Positions 16,588 to 24,281 of a stretch of 34,422 nucleotides of DNA are shown here, piece after piece. This stretch comes from an uncultured Pseudomonadales bacterium (lineage in GTDB: Bacteria; Pseudomonadota; Gammaproteobacteria; Pseudomonadales; Azotimanducaceae), in NCBI GenBank assembly GCA_937921865.1, contig CAKZWF010000001.1, forward strand, positions 1 to 34,422, read 5' to 3'. The position numbers were made by a program, and so were the translations under genes. The notes beneath the pieces were generated by a model that saw nothing but the letters and a program-made list of their open reading frames with translations, had not been told where the DNA came from and ran no database searches. Within the stretch, counting starts at the first letter, position 1, and each line of letters starts with the position of its first letter.

Positions 16588-17732
16588 GTTGACTCCACCG
16601 TAGCCGGTTTCAAACTGTCATGTGAAAGTTCTGATCGTGATAGTTCTGGAATATCTCTGTCTTCCGCCAGGCGCTTGTTCATGACCTTGGTGACAAATGG
16701 GGAAGTCATGGCGCGAAGCAATGCGCTGTAGTTCAACTCGAAAGTCACTTCAGCACCAACCGACAGGTCGCGATTGGTGGATTCCAGGATCAGGTGGTCA
16801 CTGCTGGCACCTTTGATGTCTATTCCTCCGGGCGCCTGCAGCCCGTCTGGATCAACATCCTGTTCCCCGAGCGCGACGATGACCTGTCGGACCGAGCCTC
16901 GATCTGTAACAGGTGTCGGATTGCCGAAGGCGGTAAGCGCGATCAGACCGGATGGCATGGATGGCTTAGTCTTCGCTTCGATCACTTCGGCACTGAGGGT
17001 GATGGCATCGGTATGTAAATCGTTGATCTGTTGTCGATGGAGGGTTTCACAGCCAAACAGTATCGCGTCACCCAGCCGCAGGTTGTTAATTCGGCCAACG
17101 TCGGCGCCGCTCAATGCCCAGGCCAGATTCGCGGAGTTTCCTCCGGATACAATCTCCACCGCCACGCCCAGTGTCGCCTCTATAGAGTCGGCAAGCCGGG
17201 ATAACACGGTCATATTCCTGCAGTCCGGCGAGACGCCACTGCGACACGCGAGATTGGCGCCTATACCTTTGAATACTATGTTCGGGAGTTGAAGCGTTTC
17301 GCGTACGGCGTCCGTCAGGTCTTCCGGCATGATGCCTTCGCGGAGATCACCCAATTCAACCATGAGAATCACTTCGTGGTTGCGTCCTGCTTTCTGTGCT
17401 TCCAGTGAGAGCGTCCTGATTACTTCGATTTCAGTGTTGCAGCTGATGTCTGCCTGCTCGACAACCCGGTGTGCCTGACTCAACATCGGTGAACGGATCA
17501 GTGTCATTGATGCGGAGACCCGGGCAAGGCGCATGGTTTCGATATTCTCTATGCGTGAGTCAGCCAGTCCTATAACCCCGGCCTCAAGCAACGTTGCGGC
17601 AACCTCGGTGCTGCCGAGGGTCGCCTTAGTCACGCCGGTCACCAAGATGCCGCGCTTGCCGAGGCGTTCAACCAGCGTGCGTGCGTTGTGAAACAATTTG
17701 TTTAGATCTATCTCCAGCCGCGGTGTCGCCAT
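16584..17732 (-). CDS. Alanine/ornithine racemase-like PLP enzyme
   Basis: A 382-residue type III-fold PLP enzyme with an alanine-racemase N-terminal TIM barrel. The cofactor lysine is K36 in GILVTGVTKATLG. VELGDLREGI, FKGIGANLACRSG, VSGGNSANLAW and NNLRLGDAILFG are blocks typical of the ornithine racemase (Orr)/YhfX-like branch. These enzymes invert the alpha-carbon of amino acids carrying a free amino group. ATG 17732 shares its A with the preceding stop (TGATG); a GTG at 17735 is an alternative. It is the middle gene of the cassette, downstream of the DUF1611 gene and overlapping the deacylase start by 4 bp. The amino-acid specificity (Orn, Ala, Glu or other) cannot be read from the sequence. 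Confidence 0.87.
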   Translation of the reverse strand: MATPRLEIDLNKLFHNARTLVERLGKRGILVTGVTKATLGSTEVAATLLEAGVIGLADSRIENIETMRLARVSASMTLIRSPMLSQAHRVVEQADISCNTEIEVIRTLSLEAQKAGRNHEVILMVELGDLREGIMPEDLTDAVRETLQLPNIVFKGIGANLACRSGVSPDCRNMTVLSRLADSIEATLGVAVEIVSGGNSANLAWALSGADVGRINNLRLGDAILFGCETLHRQQINDLHTDAITLSAEVIEAKTKPSMPSGLIALTAFGNPTPVTDRGSVRQVIVALGEQDVDPDGLQAPGGIDIKGASSDHLILESTNRDLSVGAEVTFELNYSALLRAMTSPFVTKVMNKRLAEDRDIPELSRSELSHDSLKPATVEST

Positions 17733-18928
17733 CACGCGATGGCAGCCAGCCCACCCTTCAGATCCGGGAAGGCGGCCAGAACCATATCCACCAACCGTTC
17801 GGGCGACCGGGTCAGCGCATCGGTGACCGGGATCCCTAATTCCTGCTCATAACGGATGATTGCCGCACTCACCTCGAGGTCGCTCATCTGCTCATGGTTG
17901 ATAGTCAGACCGATTATTTTTGTGTCCGAAAACGTCTCGATGAGATTGATTTCGCTGGCCGGTGTCGGCATAGCCATGTTTTCAAAGTCGCAGCGCTTAC
18001 TTCGCCGCGGGGCGTGCTGTAACACAACCCCGTTGGGGCAGCTGCCGCGGAGGATGAATGAGGAAGATGAGAAGGCGGGATGGCTCAGAGAACCCTGGCC
18101 TTCGACAATGATGACATCGGGGTCTTCGAATTCGAACGCTTCAACGATGGTTGCTTCCAGCTCACCAGCGCAGAATTGTGATGGCACCGCATCGAGTGCA
18201 ACGCCGTATCGTGCTCCCTGGATCAGTCCGGTCTGGCCGGTACCGATCATCACTGTCTTTATGCCTGTTTCATTGAGCGCGTCGGCAATTATATTGGCGG
18301 TTGTACGTTTGCCGATTGCGCAGTCAGTCCCAAGTACAGCAATAACTGGACAGGTGACTTCGCTGATTCGGCCGCTGAACAGCCGTAAATCTTTTTTGGC
18401 GCGGGGTTTTCTGACATCAAGGATCTCTACGTTGCCTGCGTGGCATGCGGCTGCAAAGACCGGATCATCGTTTAAGAATTCGTGTAAACCATTGACGATG
18501 TTCATGCCGTAGCTCATGGCTTCAAGCACCAGCGCCCGTTCACGCTTTGAAAGCATGCCGCTTGATGGCGCCATGCCGAAAATAAAGAAGTCCGGGGTTG
18601 TTTCAGCATGGGCAAGCGCGTCAGCGAGGTCGCCGCAAACTGGGATCCCATTGGCTTTGTTGTCCAGCACCATGCCGGTATCGAGTCCGGCCTTTTCGCT
18701 GTCGATCACAGAGAGGATCTGGTATTTCTCTGAACGCCTGATCAAGCCGTTGGCTGTTTTACCGTCAATGTCACCAAAATTTGCTTCGCAATAAACTATG
18801 GCGCTGGAAATACGTTGCGTATCTTGTTTCGATGCTGATGATGCAGAATCCAGATCATCGTGTCTGGCAAAAATTTGACGAGTGGATTTCGGCGTGTCCA
18901 GAGACACGATAGGGGTGGCTGAAGACAT
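17732..18928 (-). CDS. DUF1611 protein, DgcN-like
   Basis: A 398-residue protein of the DUF1611 family. It carries a P-loop, GTDCAIGKRTT (200-210), followed by IGTGQTG, and IIVEGQGSLSHPAF further on, the pattern of an ATP/GTP-fold domain. A Rossmann-like N-terminal domain precedes it (about 42-180). From memory, the family member DgcN in Pseudoalteromonas is described as a D-glutamate N-acetyltransferase acting with the racemase DgcA. Here the partner is a PLP racemase instead. ATG 18928 follows AAAGGAGTATCT, a strong ribosome binding site, so this is the operon's first gene. The residues before 40 look extra compared with the usual family start. Substrate and reaction are inference from family and context. 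Confidence 0.82.
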   Translation of the reverse strand: MSSATPIVSLDTPKSTRQIFARHDDLDSASSASKQDTQRISSAIVYCEANFGDIDGKTANGLIRRSEKYQILSVIDSEKAGLDTGMVLDNKANGIPVCGDLADALAHAETTPDFFIFGMAPSSGMLSKRERALVLEAMSYGMNIVNGLHEFLNDDPVFAAACHAGNVEILDVRKPRAKKDLRLFSGRISEVTCPVIAVLGTDCAIGKRTTANIIADALNETGIKTVMIGTGQTGLIQGARYGVALDAVPSQFCAGELEATIVEAFEFEDPDVIIVEGQGSLSHPAFSSSSFILRGSCPNGVVLQHAPRRSKRCDFENMAMPTPASEINLIETFSDTKIIGLTINHEQMSDLEVSAAIIRYEQELGIPVTDALTRSPERLVDMVLAAFPDLKGGLAAIA

Positions 18929-19488
18929 AGATACTCCTTTGAGTATGAGTCTCGGCGGAGGCGACGGGATCGTTCCGACCGATATGGTCGATTGTCAACA
19001 AGTGGACCCAACTAAGGTGGACGGCGGTGGATATAGAACTCCACTGCGCAAAATTGAAGCGGAAGAGTAACACACTACGGCGTCATCTATTGAGAAAGAA
19101 CCGACATCGACGGATGAGCCGACCGTTGTTAGCCCGTTATTCGATTTGTCATCGGCACCTTTCCTGTCGAGCTACCCGCCGGCCTGCAGATAATGCTCGA
19201 TGCCACATCTATTACACTAATCGAAAATATGAAGGGCTATCCCGGCGGTAAAAACGTATAGTCCTTCTGGTTTAGAGTTCCCTCCCGATCTTCTGCCGAG
19301 CTGCAACTTTTTTGAGTTCATCGGTAATCACTTCCAGATATCAGCTGATTGAAGCGACGCCAGCGAGAACACCGATACGCGCTACGAATTGACGACACGC
19401 AGAAACGCGCAGGTGGGTTCGAAATGCCCAACTGCTTCGGTTTGAACCGCTTGTTAGCGGCTCTAACCAAAACTTATTGAGTTATACA
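18929..19488. other. 560-bp intergenic region, no clear gene
   Basis: This lies between the divergent DUF1611 operon and the 55-aa gene. It has lower GC than its surroundings and no frame that looks coding. The first 80 bp must carry the DUF1611 operon promoter and leader. Near 19426-19470 there are small inverted repeats, including CGGTT-TG-AACCG and GTTAG-CGGCT-CTAAC, which recall fragments of recombination sites but do not form a complete one. The low GC and lack of genes are compatible with decayed foreign DNA. Confidence 0.5.
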
Positions 19489-19656
19489 ATGACTGATGAA
19501 GACGAGCAGACAATGGCGGAATATGGAATTACGTCTGAAACAAAGCTGGTATTCCACTTTGAAGGACATCGATATGACCGATTGTCCGATGCCGTGAACT
19601 ACGCGAAGAGCCCACATCGGGTGCCGCAATCGGTGGAATTGCAGAAAGAGAAATGA
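19489..19656 (+). CDS. Small conserved-looking protein, 55 aa
   Basis: A 55-codon frame from ATG 19489 to TGA 19654-19656 encodes an acidic protein starting MTDEDEQTMAEYGITSETK, then VFHFEGHRYDRLSDAVNYAK. The composition and alternating hydrophobic pattern (beta-hairpin, then one helix) look coding. I have a weak memory of similar small proteins with an EYGIT...GHKYDRL...DAVNYAK pattern in gammaproteobacteria. The ribosome binding site is poor. The stop overlaps an ATG at 19653 of the next gene, which suggests coupling with the secreted Cys-repeat protein. No function is known to me. Confidence 0.6.
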   Translation: MTDEDEQTMAEYGITSETKLVFHFEGHRYDRLSDAVNYAKSPHRVPQSVELQKEK

Positions 19657-19658
19657 CA

Positions 19659-20288
19659 ATGCGTGTTTTGGCGTTCGCAATCTTTCTGCTCTATGCCACT
19701 TCGTTGTGTGCGGACACCGGTGTCAATGTGCCGGAAAACGCCACAGTCAAATCTTATGGTGATGGCTGGAGGTGCGATAGTGGTTTTCGTGAAGTCGACG
19801 GAAAGTGCCCGGCAATAGAAATTCCTCTCAACGCTTACCTGGATGACAGCGGTTATGGGCAGGGCTGGCAGTGCGTGCGCGGCTATCGAGAATCAAACAT
19901 GCAGTGTGAATTGATCGAGGTACCAAAAAACGCCTACCTCGATTTCGGCGATAGATGGAAATGTGAACGTGGGTATCTTAAAGATCAGGACCAGTGCGTT
20001 GCGATCGTGGTTCCTGATAACGGCTACCTCACCGATTCGGGTTGGAAGTGTGAACATGGCCATAGAGCGTCGCGAGATGCCTGTCTCGCGATCGATGTAC
20101 CGGAATACGGACATCTGACGGATGCTTCTCGTGGCTCAGGCTGGGCGTGCGACCGGGGTTTCAAAGCAACTGCTGATGCCTGCATCGCTATTGTTGTACC
20201 CGAAAATGCTCATATCACTGCTACAGGGGACCGCTGGGCATGCAATCGTCCATTTCGCAAGACCGTAGATGGCTGCGAGCAGCAATAG
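19659..20288 (+). CDS. Secreted protein with six Cys-containing repeats
   Basis: A 209-residue protein with a clear signal peptide (hydrophobic AFAIFLLYATS, likely cleavage after SLCA). The rest is six tandem units of 28-34 residues. Each starts with [VI]P-x-[NY]-[AG]-x-[VLI], has a Gly-rich turn, then W-x-C-x-x-G/P-[FYH], and ends with a second Cys followed by a short hydrophobic strand. Every unit therefore has two Cys, suggesting one disulfide per repeat in the periplasm or outside the cell. ATG 19659 has AAAGAG 8 nt upstream; an ATG at 19653, overlapping the 55-aa gene stop, adds two residues. No catalytic motif is visible, so a binding or structural role is likely. I cannot name the family. 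Confidence 0.82.
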   Translation: MRVLAFAIFLLYATSLCADTGVNVPENATVKSYGDGWRCDSGFREVDGKCPAIEIPLNAYLDDSGYGQGWQCVRGYRESNMQCELIEVPKNAYLDFGDRWKCERGYLKDQDQCVAIVVPDNGYLTDSGWKCEHGHRASRDACLAIDVPEYGHLTDASRGSGWACDRGFKATADACIAIVVPENAHITATGDRWACNRPFRKTVDGCEQQ

Positions 20289-20338
20289 GTGTGCTGGCAA
20301 GGAACGAGAAAACTGCAACCAGCCGTGAGTGACACGCA

Positions 20339-20581
20339 ATGATTGGTCCTCCGTTTCAAGTTGGCGATCGCGTAGACCCAGCTCACCTAGTGTCCTGGGT
20401 CTACACGGGTTTATCTGGAAAGCCGGGTAAAGATAAAAATGCCGTGCGTCGTTATAAAAAGGGGATCTGGGTGTTGGAAATTCGTGCTCATGAGCATGTA
20501 ACTCGAACTTCTCGAGTCGTTTCGATACGAAACTCTGACGAGGATGAGACCTACTGGCGGGAAACACGCTCAAAGCGCTGA
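20339..20581 (+). CDS. Hypothetical protein, 80 aa
   Basis: An 80-residue frame starting MIGPPFQVGDRVDPAHLVSW and continuing with a basic patch (GKDKNAVRRYKKG) and EIRAHEHVTRTSRVVSI. The opening pattern F-x-V-G-D-R-V followed by beta-strand-like segments recalls small SH3/KOW-type barrels, but that is only a resemblance. The ribosome binding site is weak. It lies 50 bp after the Cys-repeat gene in the same direction. Its last 31 bp overlap the oppositely oriented VCBS-like gene, which lowers confidence. Confidence 0.4.
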   Translation: MIGPPFQVGDRVDPAHLVSWVYTGLSGKPGKDKNAVRRYKKGIWVLEIRAHEHVTRTSRVVSIRNSDEDETYWRETRSKR

Positions 20582-21966
20582 CGACGATCCTGTCGATACT
20601 TCACTGCTTTTCCGTCAGTTCGAGCCATCGCAGTAGATGGTGGCGGTATTTGCGGGATGTTGACCGTCGTTGGCGGCCCGGGCTGGTTAAGTGGGTTTTC
20701 CAGCCAGAGCACGCCTTTACCGGGCGTAAAGACCCCCGCACCCTCTTCGGTTGTCAGGATGTCGAGATCACCATCTGCATCAATGTCGACAAGTCTCAGA
20801 TTGTCGTATTTCATGTAGTTTGCGTAGGGCGTGAGATTGACCAGGTTCCAGGTCAGGCCACTGGCAATTTTGCTGCGCGGTGTCATCACAAATACGCCGT
20901 GACCGTGGCCGCTGCCGGTGAACACAACGTCGATTTGATCGTCACCGTCAAGATAGCCGCAGGCTACACCTTTGATGACAAACTTCAGCCGGCTGGGTTG
21001 CCCGCTGCGCAGGCTGTCAGACGTAATCGGGTACTCGGCCCAGTGGCGACCGCTGGCGTCCAGTCGCCTGAGCCACTTTGCTACCATGCCGGAGTTGTGA
21101 GACGTTGCGACAATCATGTCTTCCATGCCATCGACAATGTGATCGCAAAAGGTGAATTCACTGCCGGTGGCGGCTATGACAATGCGTTCCCAGACAGCGG
21201 TGTCCGGTGAGATTCCCAGCGACTCATAACCTGGATTCCTGAACCAGCCAACACCGCTCCTGCCAGCAAATACAATATCCGGGCGTCCATCAGCATCCAT
21301 ATCTTTGATAACCAGGGTCACGGTTTTTACATCAACCTCGCCGACGTAGAAACGTTGCCACTGTCCCATTTCGCCATACTCAGTCTCGTAGGGTGCTTTG
21401 AACCAGAAAATACTGGCCTCCTTGCCGTCAATCGCCTTGGTGCCTGCAACGATGTCGGCACCGCCTACGCCGTCAATCTGCGCAGCCCTGGCCTTCATGT
21501 ATCCGGCGCGCTTGGCTGGCGTCAGGTTGAGGCCGCGCCAGTCGGCAGGATCCTCCAGATCCTCGCCTTCCAGCCAGTGGATGCCGAGGGTCTGGGTGTC
21601 ACTTTCTATGCTGGACAGTACGGCGTCGTCAAAACCGTCCAGATCCAGATCGGCAAATGCTGCATCCTCGATGCCTTCTATCGACACTCCGCCACTGATA
21701 TCAACACGGCTCCAGGATTCAAGATGCCTCACAGTTTCCGGTCCAGGATTGAGGTAGAGCATCAGATCCCCTGACTGTTCCCAGCCGGAAACCACATCCA
21801 CAAGCCCGTCGCGATTAAGGTCACCGGTGTGGACACCATCGGCGCCGTTGCCGCTGGAATCAATAGGCCACATCTGCCAATAGACATTTGGGGCATAGAC
21901 AGGTTCGGCAACGCAGAGCCACATGATCAGAACCACGCTGACCTTAGACAGACGGAAGACTTTCAT
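20551..21966 (-). CDS. Secreted FG-GAP/VCBS-repeat protein
   Basis: A 471-residue secreted protein of the integrin-alpha-like beta-propeller type. After a signal peptide (VVLIMWLCVAEPVYA), repeats with calcium-binding Asp-rich loops follow: GDLNRDGLVDVV, ADLDLDGFDDAV, KDMDADGRPDIVF, GYLDGDDQIDVVF and VDIDADGDLDILT. Each is followed by a strand with a conserved Trp or Phe and Asn-Pro (WFRNPG, WLENP). Such propellers bind Ca2+ and display binding surfaces at the cell surface or in the periplasm; no catalytic residues are seen. ATG 21966 (MKVFRLSKVSV) is chosen because it begins a proper signal peptide; the upstream GTG at 22002 does not. A Pro-rich, then basic tail ends the protein. It is a single gene with no operon partner. 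Confidence 0.82.
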   Translation of the reverse strand: MKVFRLSKVSVVLIMWLCVAEPVYAPNVYWQMWPIDSSGNGADGVHTGDLNRDGLVDVVSGWEQSGDLMLYLNPGPETVRHLESWSRVDISGGVSIEGIEDAAFADLDLDGFDDAVLSSIESDTQTLGIHWLEGEDLEDPADWRGLNLTPAKRAGYMKARAAQIDGVGGADIVAGTKAIDGKEASIFWFKAPYETEYGEMGQWQRFYVGEVDVKTVTLVIKDMDADGRPDIVFAGRSGVGWFRNPGYESLGISPDTAVWERIVIAATGSEFTFCDHIVDGMEDMIVATSHNSGMVAKWLRRLDASGRHWAEYPITSDSLRSGQPSRLKFVIKGVACGYLDGDDQIDVVFTGSGHGHGVFVMTPRSKIASGLTWNLVNLTPYANYMKYDNLRLVDIDADGDLDILTTEEGAGVFTPGKGVLWLENPLNQPGPPTTVNIPQIPPPSTAMARTDGKAVKYRQDRRQRFERVSRQ

Positions 21967-22474
21967 GATTACCCCGGTGGGCAATGGGTTGGGCGGTCCC
22001 AACAGGCGGCAACAAATGGAAGTGAACTGGCGCGAGGATTCAGCCTGAGCAGCTAGGCGCCGAAGGTTGCAGGAACCCGGAAGAATTGGAAGTTTAACCT
22101 ATCGCGCTCGGAAAGTCTTTGTCGCTGACAAGAGGATTAACGAGGTTGTGCAGTTCTCGTGCAAATTAATAGGGTCGAACCGAGGTTAATTAATGGGGTC
22201 GAACCGAGGTTTATCAAGTTGTCGCCCGAAAAAACTTCGGTTCGACCCCGATTACCTAATCAGTTTGAACACCGCTACTAAGCCGTCGAATCGGAAGATC
22301 TTGATTCTACTCCTGACCAATTGACTGAGTAGCGCCGCCGAAGTTCTCGTTCTCGGACCGCCAGTACGGTAAGTACAATTCCGAATGGGTATAGGGTATG
22401 CCAACCTCCAGCATTACGGATTGGAGTCCATTGGCCGTCATTCAGTGTGGACCATGCGGAGTAGCTGAGAAAAG
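21967..22474. other. 508-bp intergenic region with hairpin repeat
   Basis: A gap between two divergent genes, the VCBS-like gene (leftward) and the patatin (rightward), so both promoters should be inside. Its main content is the repeat and hairpin at 22167-22254. From about 22260 to 22470 I see no coding frame and no named element. The patatin ATG has only a weak ribosome binding site (GAGAAAAG just upstream). Confidence 0.5.
22167..22254. repeat. Two direct copies plus inverted copy of GGGGTCGAACCGAGGTT
   Basis: TAAT(A/G)GGGTCGAACCGAGGTT occurs at 22167-22187 and 22191-22211. An inverted copy, AACTTCGGTTCGACCCCGATTA, lies at 22233-22254 and differs by one substitution and one inserted base. 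The second and third copies can form a hairpin of about 20 bp with a 21-nt loop. Sequences of the TTAATGGGGTCG type are, from memory, common near REP-associated or other decayed transposases in gammaproteobacteria. It could also act as a transcript-end structure, but no T-tract follows. Confidence 0.75.
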
Positions 22475-23410
22475 ATGAAACTGGGTATTGCTCTGGGTAG
22501 TGGCTCGGCGAGAGCATGGTCGCATATTGGCGTACTCCGTGCGCTGGCTGAACTGGGGATCAAGCCCAACGTTGTGACCGGCGCATCAGCAGGCGCGCTT
22601 GTGGGCGCCGCTTATGCGAGCGATCAACTCGATGAACTTGAATCCTGGGCGCGGGATCTGAATAGAACTGATGTCTGGCGCCTGCTGGATGCGACCTTCA
22701 GCGGTGGTGGAGTCATGCGCGGTGATCGATTGATGGCTGCAGTCGCCGAGCGATTGGAAGATCACGACATCGAGTCGCTCTCGTGCCCATTTGGTGCAGT
22801 CGCAGCTGATCTGGACACCGGTAGAGAAGTCTGGCTGCGCAGCGGCCCAATGCTGGAAGCAGTGCGCGCCTCCAGTGGTTTACCCGGCCTGTTCGCACCG
22901 GTCCAGAACGACGGCCGCTGGCTGATTGATGGAGGGGTGGTGAATCCGGTGCCGGTGTCTCTGTGCCGCGCCCTCGGAGCCGATTACGTGATAGCGGTCA
23001 ATCTCAATCAGTCGACCTTGAAACGCACCGGCCTCGCTCGCAAAAACGGAAATGACCGGGAAATGGAGAGTAAGAAATCGCCACTGAGCACCCCCTCTGA
23101 ACCCATCAACCGATGGATTAACGGTCTGGAAGATTTCCTGAACTCCCGACGTTCCGATCCTGCCGATAGGGAGCCTGGCCTGATCGAAGTGATGTCAGCA
23201 ACGATAAACATCATGCAGGATCACATCACCCGCAACCGTATGGGCGGCGATCCGCCGGATCTGATGATCACTCCGCGCTTTGAAGATTTTCAGTTGATGG
23301 ATTTTCATCGTGCTGATGAAGCCATCGAGCTGGGCGATGTCGCCACCCGCAGGCTCGAAGAAGATCTCGTAAGTTTTGTCGAGGCATCCGGATGGAATGG
23401 CGGTCAATAG
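22475..23410 (+). CDS. Patatin-like phospholipase, RssA type
   Basis: A 311-residue cytosolic patatin-family hydrolase, similar in size to E. coli RssA (about 300). The catalytic Ser38 is in GASAG, the oxyanion loop reads GSGSARAWSHIGV (8-20, with the Arg kept but Gly-poor compared with GGGxRG), and the catalytic Asp is D152 in IDGGVVNPVP. No signal peptide or membrane anchor is present. Family members hydrolyse acyl esters of phospholipids or related lipids. A segment rich in Lys, Glu and Arg (about 188-230) is an insertion before the last helices. ATG 22475 lies alone downstream of the repeat region. A second, very different patatin occurs in this window at 27667-29898. Confidence 0.88.
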   Translation: MKLGIALGSGSARAWSHIGVLRALAELGIKPNVVTGASAGALVGAAYASDQLDELESWARDLNRTDVWRLLDATFSGGGVMRGDRLMAAVAERLEDHDIESLSCPFGAVAADLDTGREVWLRSGPMLEAVRASSGLPGLFAPVQNDGRWLIDGGVVNPVPVSLCRALGADYVIAVNLNQSTLKRTGLARKNGNDREMESKKSPLSTPSEPINRWINGLEDFLNSRRSDPADREPGLIEVMSATINIMQDHITRNRMGGDPPDLMITPRFEDFQLMDFHRADEAIELGDVATRRLEEDLVSFVEASGWNGGQ

Positions 23411-23758
23411 TAGTCCGGATCCAGGCACTGAATAATTAAGTCGCCTTCAAGCAGCCTGCCGAGATCAACGACATCTACCAACGGCATCGATTCCCCCTTC
23501 GATCATTCAATATGCCGTCTGGCTGTACTATCGGTTCAATCCCAGCATCCGGGATGTTGAAGATTTGTTGGCGGAACGAAAAATTACAGTCAGCTACGAA
23601 TCGATTCGACACACTCGCGGATTCCCGAAGCGCTCTAAAATGCCTGTTTAGCGCTCGCTGGTGAGCGAGATGGGGCTCTATTCCCTACGTGGATTTACGG
23701 ACTAACCCCGCTCAGAACTGGGTCTAACATGTTTGCTCTGCTGAAAAGTTGAATTGCT
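23411..23758. other. Intergenic region with transposase relic
   Basis: This 348-bp gap holds the IS6-family remnant described separately (23440-23651). The last 107 bp before the SRPBCC gene show no recognised element beyond whatever promoter drives that gene. Confidence 0.5.
23440..23651 (+). pseudogene. IS6-family transposase N-terminal fragment
   Basis: Two frames together give the start of an IS6/IS26-type DDE transposase. One frame encodes EINDIYQRHRFP up to about 23496. The other encodes PSIIQYAVWLYYRFNPSIRD, then VEDLLAERKITVSYESIR, ending at TAG 23649-23651. The switch falls in a run of five C (23493-23497), so one C is missing relative to the ancestor. Only about 60 of some 230 residues remain, and the DDE domain is absent; no terminal inverted repeats were found. 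This is an old, inactive trace of insertion beside the patatin gene. Confidence 0.8.
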
Positions 23759-24253
23759 ATGACCGACGTCAATGAAGCGCTGGGTACTATCAGCCACAAC
23801 AATTCGAGCTACCAGGCAAAGCTGGAACGACTGATTCCGCATGACTGCACGGCAGTCTGGGCGATGCTGACCGATCCCGCAAAAATGATTGACTGGCTGG
23901 CACCGGGTGAAATCGAATTGCGCCTGGGCGGTGCGGCAAAGCTGAATTTTGTCGACAGCGGCATTGTCATCGACAGTGAAGTTACCGATTACGATCCCGA
24001 ACGAACGCTGCAATATTCCTGGAGTGGTCCGGGCGAACCGGAACGCCCGCTGCGTTGGGAGCTGAATCCAGAAGACGACGGTACCCGACTGACCCTGACA
24101 CTGGGCTCGCCGGACGATGAAGACATTGCCCGATCCTGCGCCGGCTGGGAAGCCCATCTGATGATGTTGCTGGCAGCCATAGAAGGCGTTCCGATCAAGT
24201 TTCCTTTCGAGCGATTCCAGGCAACCCGGGAAGCCTATAACCAGATGCTGTGA
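23759..24253 (+). CDS. SRPBCC/START-like domain protein
   Basis: A 164-residue protein of the SRPBCC (AHSA1/polyketide-cyclase-like) superfamily, a helix-grip fold with a deep hydrophobic ligand pocket. Typical blocks are FERLIPHDCTAVWAMLTD-like near residues 20-38 (LERLIPHDCTAVWAMLTDPA), DWLAPGEIELRLGG, YSWSGPGEPERPLRWEL, TRLTLT and a C-terminal helix containing GWEAHLMMLLAAIEG. No catalytic residues define a reaction. ATG 23759 is chosen as the first Met; its ribosome binding site is weak. It ends 28 bp before the ThDP enzyme gene, and the two are likely co-transcribed. It could bind the hydrophobic substrate or product of that enzyme; this is inference. Confidence 0.83.
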   Translation: MTDVNEALGTISHNNSSYQAKLERLIPHDCTAVWAMLTDPAKMIDWLAPGEIELRLGGAAKLNFVDSGIVIDSEVTDYDPERTLQYSWSGPGEPERPLRWELNPEDDGTRLTLTLGSPDDEDIARSCAGWEAHLMMLLAAIEGVPIKFPFERFQATREAYNQML

Positions 24254-24281
24254 GCGTGGCGCACTCACCAAGGAGGATGTG

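Noticed and set aside
18990..19060. Possible insertion-sequence end (GTGGACCCAACTAAGGTGGAC)
   Set aside because: There is no matching inverted copy and no transposase remnant nearby.
19420..19470. Integron attC-like ends (GCCCAAC ... TTGTTAGCG) before the 55-aa gene
   Set aside because: The distance is too short and the right end does not fit GTTRRRY; no integrase or second site was seen.
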